From the NCBI GenBank assembly GCA_037176725.1, contig JAZBRS010000014.1:78970501-79034500 (forward strand): DNA of 64,000 nucleotides, read 5' to 3'. Of this stretch, positions 35,399 through 46,751 are shown piece after piece; within the stretch, counting starts at the first letter, position 1, and each line of letters starts with the position of its first letter. Origin of the DNA: Posidonia oceanica (taxonomy: Eukaryota; Streptophyta; Magnoliopsida; Alismatales; Posidoniaceae). The position numbers and the translations under genes were made by a program. A model generated the notes under the pieces. It was given only the letters and a program-made list of their open reading frames with translations, searched no databases and had not been told where the DNA came from.

Positions 35399-36441
35399 CA
35401 GGTGACACAACAGAGGCGTCAGTGAAGAAAAGCACTCAAGCTTTGACTAGGGGACTCGCTCATTGATCTTTGTTGGAGACAAAGCAAACTAGCGTTAGAA
35501 CTCGAAAGAGAAACAATGCAAATGTTTAAATGATGGTATGGATGCATTCATGCAAATGGTATGCTTTCTAACATGCTCTCACTCACCAATCTAGTGTGTC
35601 CGAGTAGGCAGTCTACTTCGAACTCACAAGATGTATGGGTCAACGACTCAGTCAGAAAGTAAGGTCCCCGTCTAAACTGGCCAAAGCTCAGGTAAACAAC
35701 GGGTGGTGTGTTAGGAGCCTCGGCCCTTGCCAAAGCAAAGGTTGTACACTTTACTAACACTGACGTGACCCTAGACAAGGGGGGATGGACCAACCAATCC
35801 ACCACACGCCAAAGCGATGAGGGCAAAGACCAGGACCATCCTTCTCAAACTAATAGGAGGACTCAGGGATGAGAAGATGCATGCCCTATATGATGCTTCA
35901 TGCAATATGATTAGAGTCTTTTATCTTGCATGTTTTATTAACTCAAAGGGGATGAATGTGTGTTTGAGTCTCTACTTGCTCCTAGATTTGCTTTTTACTT
36001 GCCACTTTTAGTTAACCATGGGGAAAACAAATCAATCTCTAATTGTCCTTAGGCTTAATGCAAAAAGGGGAAGAAAATCATCCAAACATGGCAAACAAAC
36101 AACATATATCATCACAAAAGACATGCGCATGGCATGTGCATGTGTATGTGGGCATGGTAGTGAAAATAGAACACTCATCATGTCAAAAAGCAAGTATATA
36201 TGGTATGTGTATGTGTGGTGGCATGGCAACTGTGTAAAAAAAAGCAATTACCACTCAAAAGGCATGTATAAAGCATAAACTAGAACAAATAAGGGCAATT
36301 TTAAGCAGTAAGGCCTATAAACAGGCATAAGGCAAGCAATAAAGCAAAGAAACAAGTAGTAGGCAAACAAAATGCGAAGTCCAAGTAAGCGAGAAAGTCA
36401 AAACGAAAGCCAGAGTCTAAAATCCCCAGTAGAGTCGCCAC
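35399..36441 (-). mobile_element. E5 internal leader (Gypsy), cut by the Copia insertion
   Basis: Minus-strand sequence between the E5 PBS and the Copia 5' LTR. It is homologous to the E7 leader (55419-56900): after the PBS come TTTTAGACTCTGGCTTTCG-type words, then a TTGC/ATGC-rich stretch, then a segment at 35826-35548 with a short ORF containing PPVVYLSFG. It stops before where gag would begin. Confidence 0.75.
36423..36440 (-). promoter_or_regulatory. E5 primer-binding site
   Basis: Minus-strand TGGCGACTCTACTGGGGA, one base after the LTR end GCTACA (36442). Same site as in E7 with two differences. Tat/Ogre elements are reported to prime with an arginine tRNA; that assignment is from memory. 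Confidence 0.8.
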
Positions 36442-36743
36442 TGTAGCGATCCTGTGGAGTTTCGCAATCGTTCGTGGATGCTGTTAGAGCTCGTGTGCAC
36501 CGATCAGAAATCAGGTTCACTATTGGCGGGTGATCCAAGGAGGAAACTCGACTCAAAACACCGAAAGAAAGGAGAAAAAACAAAGATAAAGCAAATACGG
36601 AGTCGCCACCTAGTCTATTAAGTTGGAAGACGAGGAAAACTGAGGAAATATGGGAAAACATGTAGATGGATGCAATGGTATATAAAATGAATGACTCGTG
36701 CCAAGGATAAGGGTAAAACGGTCATTACGTGTCCAAAGAAAGG

Positions 36744-36830
36744 GTAAGGACTCCTGTTACGCGCAGGGAAGGTATTAGGCACCCTTGACATGCCAAGAAC
36801 CGGTCTTTCTTGGCTATTCTCGCTCGCATT
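36744..36830 (-). other. Conserved LTR tail block, E5 copy (most diverged)
   Basis: Core reads GGTGCCTAATACCTTCCCTG on the minus strand. The flanks GCGAGCGAGAATAGCCAAG and CAGGAGTCCTTACCC are recognisable. Its divergence fits an old element. Confidence 0.75.
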
Positions 36831-36909
36831 TACAGGATATCGACAGTGATTGCCTAACTGCACGTCCAAGGGACGAGGGATGCTATACCTATGCTATGGG
36901 TGCTCAAAT

Positions 36910-36914
36910 GAATG
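36910..36914. repeat. Target-site duplication, left copy (GAATG)
   Basis: Identical to 42728-42732. Lies between the E5 tail and the CA end of the solo LTR. Confidence 0.88.
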
Positions 36915-37212
36915 TGTAGCAATTCCGATTGGAATCAGGCTCGCTATTAGCGGCGATTGGATCCGAGGAAGAGGCTCAACTCGAAAATACTTAAAATCGA
37001 GGAGAAAAGAGAAAGATAAGACAAATCAGAGTCGCCACCATGTCCATTAACGGGAGACAAGGAAAACCGGGGGAAATGCGTGAATTAACACGCAAAACCA
37101 AGCAAGAAATGCAAAGCAAAGCAATGCAAGGGAAAACAAATGCAAATACATGCGAAAGAGATGACTCTAGCCTAAGATAAGGGCAGTATGGTCATTGCAG
37201 ACCAAAAGACAG

Positions 37213-37300
37213 GGCAAGGACTCCTGTTACGTGCGGGGAAGGTGTTAGGCACCCCCGACACGCCCGAGAATCGGTCTTTCTAGGCTTACGCTCGCATACG
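37213..37300 (-). other. Conserved LTR tail block, solo LTR copy
   Basis: Minus strand GCGAGCGTAAGCCTAGAAAG to GGAGTCCTTGCCC with GTAACAGG. Almost the same as the P1 and E8 copies, placing the solo LTR with the younger group. Confidence 0.8.
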
Positions 37301-37554
37301 CGGGAAAATGCAGATTTGGATACCTATGTGCCTATGAATGCCTAAATGAATGCTCAAGGTGTGCTCTAAGTGGGAGGATGCAGAGCAAGGAAGTAAACGT
37401 GCTGTCTAAGTGCTCAGCTACGCTGTCTGTGTCCCGAACCGGGCGAAACCTGGCTCGTGAGAACTCCAGGCAGTAAGCATCACAACCCTATATGCAAATG
37501 CAAGTGAAAAAGCAAAACAACGGCAAAACCATGCAATGCGATCGACATGCAAAA

Positions 37555-37805
37555 GAAAACGGCGTAAAACACGCAAAACGAGGCGAAAAACAAGAAAGCG
37601 TGCAAAACGGTGCAAAAAGACAAGATCGGCACGCAAAACGGGCGAGAAAGCAAGGCGACACGCAAATCGGTGCAAAAGACGATGTTAGGCAGGCAAAACT
37701 ATGCCAAAAACAGGGCGAGCGCGCAAAACGGCGCGAAAGACAAAGCAGGCACGCAAAACGGTGCCAAAACGAGAGCGGGCACGCAAAACGATGCCAAAAG
37801 CAGCG
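37555..37805 (-). repeat. 30-bp-type array in solo LTR (about 8 degenerate units)
   Basis: Units based on CACGCAAAACGGTGCCAAAA and CACGCAAATCGGTGCAAAAG, with variable spacing. Open-frame translations here are repeat artefacts. Confidence 0.8.
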
Positions 37806-40800
37806 AGATAAAACCTCGGAAAAGCTGTGCGAATGCAAATGCAAGGAAAAGGTTAGAAGCAGTAAAAGGAGAAGTAGAACAACGCATGTGTGAGAACAGG
37901 CACTGTCCGGAGCCACATAGAGTAGGTGTGAAGACCTACAAAGGGGAGAGTGAGCAAACGGAGGGATTACCACTCCTTTGTGACCGTTTCCCACTAAACC
38001 GTTCCACGATCTGTCTCGCACGCTGCCCAAAGCTCACGATGCGATCGGATCATGGAAGAAAGGGGAAGAAAGTCGCATTAAGTGGTGAATCCAGGGAAAA
38101 ACTCAACACAAAACACATGGGGAAACGCGAAACAGGGATCTAAGTTGCCAAGCAGAAAGGGGAGGTCCTATTCTACATGCTCAAAGAGACAGAAATCGAA
38201 AACGAGGAAAACTATGCAAATGGCATGCAAATGAATGCAATGCAGGGGTTCAGGAGGACATACCTGGAAATCTGGGAGCCTGATCTGAGATCTGTCTAGT
38301 CCATGCTGAAGAGCGCTTCGCTGCGGTCGCCTGGGCAGCTTACTTGAGAAGATCCAACGGCCGGATTGGAAGATATCGCAGCTTCAAGGCAGGAGGGCCA
38401 GAACAGGGGAGAAGAGCAGATCTAGGTGTTCAAGAGGTCCTAGGGGTGTGCAAAAGGTCCTCCCAAGTGAAGGGGAGCTAAAGGTGCTTAGTGTGTGCAA
38501 AAGGATGCTAAAATGCAAGACTAAATGGATGCAGAATGCATGCAAAAGCAAGAAGAGACAAGGGGAAAAAACTTGGAAAAGACAGGAGTTCAAAAGCATT
38601 TTTGAAAAAGAAAAGGGGCTAAATGCAAGTTTTCACAAAGGATGGGGTCCACAGAGGAGGGTTTTGAAAACAAGAGAGGGCAGGGCTTTATTTTGCAAAA
38701 GACCGGGCTCAGAAAATTATTTTGAAAAGAGGACATGCATTGGAAGAAGTTTTGAAAACAAAAGAAATCAGAGTGCAATTTTGGAAAAAACTAGGGTCTA
38801 AAGTGCAAATTTTCCAAAAAACAGGGTTCTGGGGAGTCTGGGGATGCTAATGGAGGGTCTACGTGCAATTTGGCAAGCATAGGAGCTAAGATGCAACTTC
38901 AGGGGCAAAACAGTCTTTTTACATGGTTTTTAAAGGATGCAAGGACCTATGTGTGATTTTTGAATCATGCAGGGGTCAAATATGCAATTTTATATGGTAA
39001 ACATGCTCTGAAATCAGAAGACAGGACTGATGTGCAATTTTCACAATATGCAGGGTTGAAAATGCAATGCAATAAGCCAAAATGCATGGAAAACAGTTAC
39101 TGCACATTTAAAATGGACCTACATGCAAAAATCAGAAAATAGAGGGAAGAAAATGCAATGCAACAAGCAAAAATAAAAAATAAAACCTAAGTTACTACAG
39201 TGCAGAGGATTTAAATGCAAAAATGAGAAAAAACAGGGGCACAAAATGCAATATGATATGGTAAAATTCATGCAATTAAATGGTCTGATTTGAAACAGGA
39301 TCTAAGTGCAAAAATGGAAAAAGCAGGGGCTAAAGCACAAAAAGTTATAACTAAACAGCACAGTAAAAGGACCGGAATGTAAATACTGAAAAACAGGAAT
39401 AAATGAAGCAATTTAGCATGGTATTAAATTTAAAACTAAGAAGGTTAAATATCCTAAGGACCAGAATGCAAAAATGAAGCAACTTAGGGAAAACATGCAA
39501 TATTCCCACAGAAACTATATTACTGCGAAAATAACGCTACAGTAAACTGCCGGCGGTGGCTGGCACTGTAGCAGTGAACCACCGACGCCCACCACCACCG
39601 GCATAGGAGGGCTGCGGAGGTGCGAGAGGGCGGAGACCATCACCGGCGACTGCACGGAGCTCTGGAGATCGTCGGGGGACCGTTCCACTGACTGGAACGT
39701 CCGGGAGACAGGAGGCCGGCGCCGGAGAAGAAGGACTGACCGGCGAGTCGAGGACGGAGCAGGAGGACCGGAGCCTTGCTTCTGGACGGCGGGAAAGCAG
39801 TAGAGGGAGGAGAGAGAGCGGAGAAAGTGAGAAATTACCTGTCCTTGCGCCTGGAATGCGCTCCCGACCTTGGCAATGTCGGAGCTGGCCGGCGATGGCT
39901 GTCTGGTTGCAGCGGCGATCTCCAGCGGCTCGCGGTGGCTGGGACTCCTTCAGGACGATCTCCCGGTGCTCCCCGAATGATCGGACCGAGCTTCTGCAGC
40001 TCGAGCGGAGAAATGGATTCTGTGGGTTGTCAGTAAGCAGTCGGAGGTGGGGGGGCTTGTCCGCTGCTCCTCGGCTTGGATGGAGCATTCCGGAGGATTG
40101 CTGGAGGTCCGGCGAAGGGGTCTGGATGCTTGGAAGGGCTTTCCGGAGAGTGTGGAGAGAGTTTGAGAGTTGGGTTGATTCTGGGTCTGGAGGTGACACA
40201 GGTGTTTGTTGTGGAGTCTGGAAGCTGTGGTGGATGGTTGGGTTCGAGGTCGGAGGCTCTGGAAAGGTGGAGGTTCAGTGAATCTCTGGGTGGAGTTTGG
40301 AAGAAAGTTGCGGACTGGAGTGGAGGAAATTGTTGAATGGGTTGTGTTGGTTTCTGTTGGTGATCAGGAGGTGTTTCAGGGTGGTTAGGTGGTATTTTAG
40401 TGGAGGAATGGTCGGGAAATGGTGGGGAGGTATTGCTGGGTTTCTGGATGAACTTGGGGAATCAATTCAGAGAGAAATTGAGGCTTGGAAGGGGGCTGGT
40501 TTGCTGGAGAAGAAAGAGGAGGTTCTGCTGAAGATGGAGGAAGGAATTGGGGAAGGGATTGCTGGGGAAATGCCCTAGACTGGGCTCTCTCTCTGGGATG
40601 CCAAAGCACACTCTCAGACTCTCTCTCCCGGACTCTTCTCTCTGGGAAATGGAGGATGAAGTGGAAGAAGAAGGAGGTCGCTCAGGTGGAGAAGAATGCT
40701 CTGGAATTCTGGTTTTTCTCTCAAATTTGCTGATTGCTAAGTGATGGGCTGTGCTACTCTCTCTCTGGATGATCAAAAGGCCGGTCGAAGAAAGGGAATT

Positions 40801-42727
40801 CTGGATGCTTATATCAGGAGGAAGGCTGCCGGTGCGCGCGCGGGGATTTTGAATTCGACGGCGACGCACTGCAGCAGACAGGAGACGGATGCCGGCGAGA
40901 CGACAGGCATTGATTGCCTCCCGGAATTGGTGCTGAGACGGGAGAGAGCGGCGAGCTGCTGTGGATGATAAGATGGAGGCTTGAAATTCAAATGGTGGAG
41001 GGAGCACTGTAGCAGCTCGCGGGAGGAAAAGCTGAGAGAAAAAAAAAAGCAGAAGCTAAGGAAGAAGACAGGTGGAGAAGGCCGGGCTGCGGGCTGAAGG
41101 AAAAAGAAGAAAGAAAAAAGAAAAGAAAGAAGGTGGACGGGCTGGATTGGGCCCAGCAAGGAAAAGGAAGAAAGAAAAAAAAGAGAAGAAAGAAAGAAAG
41201 AGAGGAAAAAGAAAGAAAATAAAATTAGGAAAAATAGATTAAAAATAAGCAAAAATACTAGAAAGATTGTGTTGTGAATTATGATTTTAATTAGATTTTT
41301 TAATGACTGTTTTGGGGTTAATTAGTGTGTTTTGGGCTTGATTAGGGTTTTAAGGTTTTGGTTTTGTTTTTAATTAGTTTTCACTTGATTAAATGTTTGT
41401 TAAACCCTTTTTAAATTATTTTAAAAATTGTGTTTCCCTTGTTAGATACTTAGGACATTGATTAGGATTTTTTTAGGATTTATTTTCGTATTAATCAGGA
41501 TTGGTTTTAGGTTTTAAGTCTTAGTCTTCTAGGGTTTTCTTTTCTTAAGTCTTTCAAATTATGTTTTGATTTTCATTTGTTAATTTTTCTTGAAGTTTTT
41601 AGTTAGATTTCTCTGGTTTGATGGGGTGTTTTTAAGTCTTTTAAATGTGTGTTTTTTTTCTTTTCCTTTTAATTAAGTTTTAATTTGTTTTTTCTTAGGT
41701 TTGTTAGGTTAAGTCTTTTGCTTCTTTAATTACTTGTTTTAATGTTTGTTTTTTGATTCTTCTTTTTAATGTTTGTTTTTTAATTCTTCTGATGAGGTTT
41801 TTACTTTTGGGTGGGTTTTGATTTCATTTTAGTTTTTTCCTTGATTTTTCAGTGTTTTCTTTTGATTTGTTTTGCATTTTTTAGCTCACATGCTTGGTTT
41901 TCCTTTTAGCTTGATTTAGTTAAGTTTAGGTTTTTAATTGCTTGTTTAATGTTTTTTAATTGTTTTTCTTAGGGTTCTGATTTGTTTCTTTCATGTTTTG
42001 GGGTTTTACAGATTTTTAGGGGTTTTTATGGATTTTTGCAAAAGAGAGAAAAGGAAAAAAGAAAAAGAAGAAGAGAAGGGAAAAAGGAAGAATAAAGGGA
42101 AAAGAGATGAGTTGAAGGAAAAGGATTTTTTGAAAATTAGGGAAAGTGTTAAAAATAAAGTAAAAATAGGAATAAGATAGAGGAAGGATAGAAGCACAAA
42201 GGGGGCCCACAGCCAGACCAGAGAAAGGGTAAGAAGGGGATGAAAAGAGAGATGATAATCAGGAGAGAGAGAGGAGAGAGAAAATGATAATCCCGGAGAG
42301 AGAAAAGGATAATTTGGGCAAATGAGAGGCTTAGAGGTCTTGGAATGGGATGAAAATTGGTGAGTGGCTAGTCTAGGCTTTGAGGTGTTGGTTCTGAGGT
42401 TTTGGTTTGATTCTGAGAAGGTTTTAGAGGGGTTTCAAGGTGTAGAAAAAGGGTAGTTTCACCTAGGTTTTCTAGGGTTTTTTGGGAATGGTCTAAGTTT
42501 GAGATTTTCTAAGTTCTTGGGTAGGTTTGCTAAGTGGGTGTTGGTGGGTTTTCCTATGGATTTTGGTCAGGTTTTGAGCTTGGGAAGAGGGGTAAAGGCT
42601 TAGGTCAAGTTTGCTTGGTTTTAAGGGGTAAAGAAGAGGATTAGGGTTTGGTTTGGTTTGGGTTTGAGTCCAGCAATCACCAGGAGGGCTCCAAGTGGTC
42701 CAAGCCTGCCAAGATGGGGTGTCAACA

Positions 42728-42732
42728 GAATG
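42728..42732. repeat. Target-site duplication, right copy (GAATG)
   Basis: Follows the TG start of the solo LTR. Five base pairs is the size expected for Gypsy integration. Confidence 0.88.
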
Positions 42733-42999
42733 CCTAAATGCTTAAATGCCTAAATGCCACGTATGTTGAAATAAACATGCGTGAATACATGCTCTAAGTG
42801 TTGTGATGCGTGGAAAGAAAAATAAACGTGCGTTCTATGTGCTTAGCTACGCTGTCAGCGTTCCGAATAGGGCGAGCCTTGATTCGTAAGAACTATTGGT
42901 AGTAAACATCACTACGTTAAATGCAAATGCAAGCGATAAAACAAAACAACGGTAAAACCAAGCAATGCAGGCGACATGCAAAGGAAAACCAGAGCAAAT

Positions 43000-43260
43000 A
43001 CGCAAAACGGTGCGAGAAACGAAACCAAGCATGCAAACGGTGCAAGAAACAAGGCAGGCATGCAAAACGGTGCAAGAAACGAAACAGGCATGCCAAAAGG
43101 TGCAAGAAACGAGGCAGACACACAAAACAATGCAAGAAACGAAACAGGCATGCAAAATGGTGCAAGAAACGAGGAAAAACAATAGTGGGCACGTAAAACC
43201 ATGCAAACGCAAGCAAAACAGGGTGCGGGCATGCAAAACGATGTAAATGTATGCAAAACA
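43000..43260 (-). repeat. Array of about 30-36 bp units in E5
   Basis: Plus-strand unit close to GGCATGCAAAACGGTGCAAG followed by AAACGAAACA, about seven to eight copies. The AAACGAAAC spacer is specific to this older LTR. Confidence 0.85.
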
Positions 43261-45164
43261 GTGCAAATGCATGCAAAAATGTGAGAAAAGGACCTAAATG
43301 TGATTTAAATGCAAACCTAGGGACCTAGATGCAACTAAATGCAAACTTAGGGACCTATATGCAATGATTTTGAAAAGATAGGGACCGGGATGTGATAAAA
43401 ATAAGTTGCTGGGTTTTTTAATAATGCAGTAAGGTTTTAAAATAGAGATTAAATGAAATCTAAATGGACTGAGGACCTAAATGCAAATACAATAAAATAC
43501 AGGGTCTAGAATGCAATGCACTATGGAAAAATGCAAATTAAATGAATGTTGTGAATGCATGTAGTGGACTGAAATGCAAATTAATTAAATGCAGGGGCTA
43601 AAATGCAATTTAATATGGTAAAGTAAGAAATTAAATGTTTTTTCTAACATGCAGAGGACTGGAAAGTAATAATAAAACAATACAGAATAAAAGTGCAATG
43701 TAATATGGTAAAATATGAGATTAAATGATTTTCAACTGAACAGAGGACTTAAACGTAATAAAAATAAAGTACAGAATAAAATATGCAATGTAGTATGGTA
43801 AACTTGAATTAAAATGACTTGATAGATAGAACAGAGGATTAAAACGTAAATAAAATAAATTACAGGAAATAAATGCAATGTAATAAGCTAAAAAACATGA
43901 AATTAAATGATATTAATCAACCACAGGACCTAGATGCAAAATAAATAAAATGCTGGACTAAAAATTAAGAGATGATAAAGTATTTTGAACTGCAGGAGGA
44001 CTAAGATGCAATAAAAATAAATTACGGGGCTAAAACTAAAAAATAATAAAAAGCTTTGGACTATAGAGGGATTGGGATGCAATAAGAATAAATAACTGGG
44101 CTAAAAGTAAATGATATCAGAAGTTTTTAAACTACAGCAAGACTAACATGTAAATAAAAGATACTATAGATATTAAATGCAATGTTATATAGTTTTAATT
44201 CAGATTTAAATGAAACTTAAACTATGGCTGGACCTAAAAGCAAATAGGCAAAACTAAAAGAGACAAATGCAATGCAATGGAAAAGTTAATAAGTTAAAGA
44301 AAAATAAACTAAAACCTAACTAATAGAAATAAAAAACGAAAAAAGCTACAGTAGGCATGGCTGTAGCTTGTCGGTGGAAGCTCTGTGCCGGTAGAGGAGA
44401 GGGCGGCACGGCGAGGTGCGGGCGGCGTCCAGTGGCGGCGTGGCGACGCGGGGAGCTGCTGTTCATTTGTTGCACCGGTGCCGGGGAAGATGGTGACTCC
44501 GGCGACGTGTGGCGGCGCACCAGGGCTCGAAATGTAGAAAAAATCACATGGGGATGAAGAGGGGAATGAGACGGATCTAGGGGAGGTGTTTATTACCTGT
44601 TGGAACGCGCGGGAGTGGCCGGACGACCTCGGGGAGATTCTGTGGATTTTTTTTTGACTTTTTCTCTCTCTGTGCTCTCACCGGGCTATGGCTCTTGTAG
44701 GTGGTCTTCTGGGTAGCTCCTGGAGGTTGAGGGCGATGGGCGAGGGCCTTGGAAGCAAGGGAGAGGGCGGACGCACGGTGCAGTTGGGTTTAGAGGAGAA
44801 ATATCGTTTTCTCTCTCCTCTAGTCTTCCTCTCCTCTCGTCGGTGAAGGCTTTGGTAGGAGGGCTCGTGGGTGGCTCCTAGAGGTGGTGAGTGGTGGTCG
44901 AAGGCAAGGGAGAGGAGCTGGCTGGAAGAGGAAGGTCGTCGGCTATAGGTTTTCTCTCTTTCTCTCTTCTCTCTCTTCTCTTTTTCTCCTGTTAGGTTTT
45001 TCTCTTTTCTTTTGGTTCTCCTCCTGTTTCGTTTCCTCCTCCCTTTTTTTTTTATTCCCCCCCACTCTCTCTTAGGGTTGCTAGGGTTTTATATTGGTGG
45101 GGAGGCGATGAGGGCCATTGGATGAGGGTGAGATTTAAGGTTTAGGTTTATTTGGTTTTTTTTT

Positions 45165-45375
45165 TTGAATGGCACTAGTGTTTGCATGGGTTTAGGTTTT
45201 TTTTTTTAATGGAATTAGGATTTGCATGGGTTTAGGTTTTTTTGTTTTTTTAATGGAATTAGGGTTTGCATGGGTTTAGGTTTTTTTTGTTTTTTATTTT
45301 TAAATGGAATTAGGGTTTGCATGGGTTTAGGTTTTTTTTATTTTTTTAATGGAATTAGGGTTTTGGGTTTAGAGA
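45165..45375. repeat. Minisatellite of 41-51 bp units in E5 LTR start
   Basis: Five units beginning AATGGAATTAGGGTTTGCAT, then GGGTTTAGG and a T run of variable length. The unit length varies mainly through the T run. Confidence 0.88.
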
Positions 45376-45502
45376 TGGGTTTAGGTGTTTTAGAGTTTGG
45401 GTTTTAGGGTTTAGGGTTTTGGGATTTGGGATGGTTGTGGTTTGGAGTTTGAGTCCACCAGAGAAGAGTCACTAATGCATGAGTCAAAATGGGGTGTCTA
45501 TA

Positions 45503-46751
45503 ATGGCATTGCCGGCTTTGGATGATACTCGTAGTAGTGCGCGGCCTAGAATCGTTTTCTCAGTTTCGCGTGCCCAGCGTCCCACTGTATACTCTACATC
45601 TCACTGCATAACATTGCACCCTTATTGCGCTGCTGCTCCTCTGTGGTCCTTACACCAATCTCCGCATTTTGCTTTCCTGGGCATTTCGTACCCCCCATTG
45701 CATGCACATCCCCTGCTTTACTTTTAGCATCTTTACTTTCAACACTTTACTTGCAGCACTTTACTTTCAGCACTTGCGACACTTTCCTTTCAGCACTTAC
45801 AGCACTTTACTTTTAGCACTTTACTTGCAGCACTATACTTTCAGCTTTTGCATTGCATTGCATTTCCACTTTTCTGCGTGCATGCACCATCCCGCTTTCC
45901 CCTAGAGGAGTTTAGCGCAGCAAGCGTTAGCGTAAGCATACCATTTGCATTAGCACAACATTCTAGTGTTCACATTCATCTGCATTTGCATTCACCTTCC
46001 TGCATTGCTTAGGACATCCTTTGCATCGCATTGCACTTCCTGCCTTTTCCACCTGCTTGCTGCCTCGACCGGGTGCAAGCCTTTTCTCTTTCTCACGGCC
46101 TCGCGAGCTCCTACTCATTTCACTTGTCCTGAACGGACAAGGACCTTTGGCCTCCCCCAGACTAGCAGCCAACCTGCCCGAGCGGCAAGCGCATTAGTCC
46201 TTCCGAAGCCCCTGTTGCGTAAGCTTGGACGAGTAGCCAACTTGTCGCATTGCATCATCGCACTTTCTACTTCTCCTCGCTTCAGCATGCATCACACTGC
46301 ACTGCACCAGCATCCCATGTTTGGTGGCTGCATTCACTGCGCCAGCGCTCACAGCAACAACATTAGCACTCGTAGCATAGCAAGCACTTGTAGCATCAAC
46401 ACTAGCACCAGCACTCATTACATCAGCACAGCATTTCCTCATGCACAGCATCCGCACATGCACCACTAGCATATTGGTTCAACATCAACATTAACATTAG
46501 CAACATATCAACACTACATCAGCATTCGCATCTGCACTAACATTTGCACTGACATCTGCATTAGCATGCATTGCATTGGCATCTTGCATCTGCATTCGCA
46601 TTGTGGCAACGAGTCATGATTTCCAGTGTGTCCACCAGATAAGTGACTCACGCCTATAGCAACACCTGGCTCTCTCCAGCGTTGGGTGGGGTGTCTTGCC
46701 AACCCTGAGCCACGGTCTTGCTTCACTTGACCTCGCTCAGTGAGGGGCATC
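45503..46751 (+). mobile_element. E6 internal 3' region with polypurine tract
   Basis: Sequence upstream of a 3' LTR. Holds a run of about 15-bp units (CAGCACTTTACTTT variants, 45728-45850) and AGCA/CACTAGC-rich stretches (46330-46570). It ends GACCTCGCTCAGTGAGGGGCATC before the LTR. No coding domain is recognised. The GAGGGGCATC tract and preceding words equal those at 20370-20394, identifying the same family. The left limit is set by the E5 insertion. Confidence 0.7.
46742..46751 (+). promoter_or_regulatory. E6 polypurine tract
   Basis: GAGGGGCATC immediately before LTR start TGTAGACACC. Likely plus-strand primer of reverse transcription. Confidence 0.75.

Larger units (their letters stand above)
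36442..36914 (-). mobile_element. E5 LTR, 3' segment (older, diverged Gypsy LTR)
   Basis: The last 473 bp of the E5 LTR, ending GATCGCTACA before the PBS. It is clearly homologous to other LTR tails but more diverged, with TCTTGGCATGTCAAGGGTGC in the conserved block. Its upstream continuation is 42728-45502, on the far side of the solo LTR. The text reads smoothly across that gap (ATTTAGGCATT | C | ATTTGAGCACCC on the minus strand). Confidence 0.85.
36915..42727 (-). mobile_element. Solo Gypsy LTR (E4), 5.8 kb, with 5-bp target duplication
   Basis: 5813 bp from TGTTGACACC (minus strand, 42727) to ..GGAATTGCTACA (36915), flanked on both sides by GAATG (36910-36914 and 42728-42732). The flanking DNA is one older LTR (E5) split in two. 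No internal domain, PBS or second LTR is present, so this is a solo LTR left by LTR-LTR recombination. Order read on the minus strand: leader, C-poor T/G stretch on plus (41270-42000), GC-rich block (41030-39540), TGCA-word tract (39530-38480), CCGTTGGATCTTCTC segment (about 38345-38365), array, tail. Confidence 0.93.
42733..45502 (-). mobile_element. E5 LTR, 5' segment
   Basis: Minus-strand start at 45502 is TATAGACACC, probably a decayed TGTAGACACC. Contains a T-rich tandem repeat (45165-45375), a short GC-rich part (44340-44900), a long TGCA-word tract (44340-43270) and a 30-bp-type array. Joined to 36442-36914 it makes an LTR of about 3.2 kb, much shorter than the TGTTGACACC group. The start abuts E6 internal sequence, so E5 inserted into E6. 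Confidence 0.8.

Noticed and set aside
35817..36278. Short ORFs in the E5 leader (64-86 codons, both strands)
   Set aside because: They lie in the TTGC/ATGC-rich untranslated leader and are not shared with the E7 leader, apart from the separate PPVVYLSFG segment reported above.
45390..45430. Telomere-like TTTAGGG words, and CCCTAG-rich LTR leaders (20540-20760, 50040-50200)
   Set aside because: Only one or two TTTAGGG units occur, and the leaders repeat CCCTAGAAA, not CCCTAAA; not an interstitial telomere.
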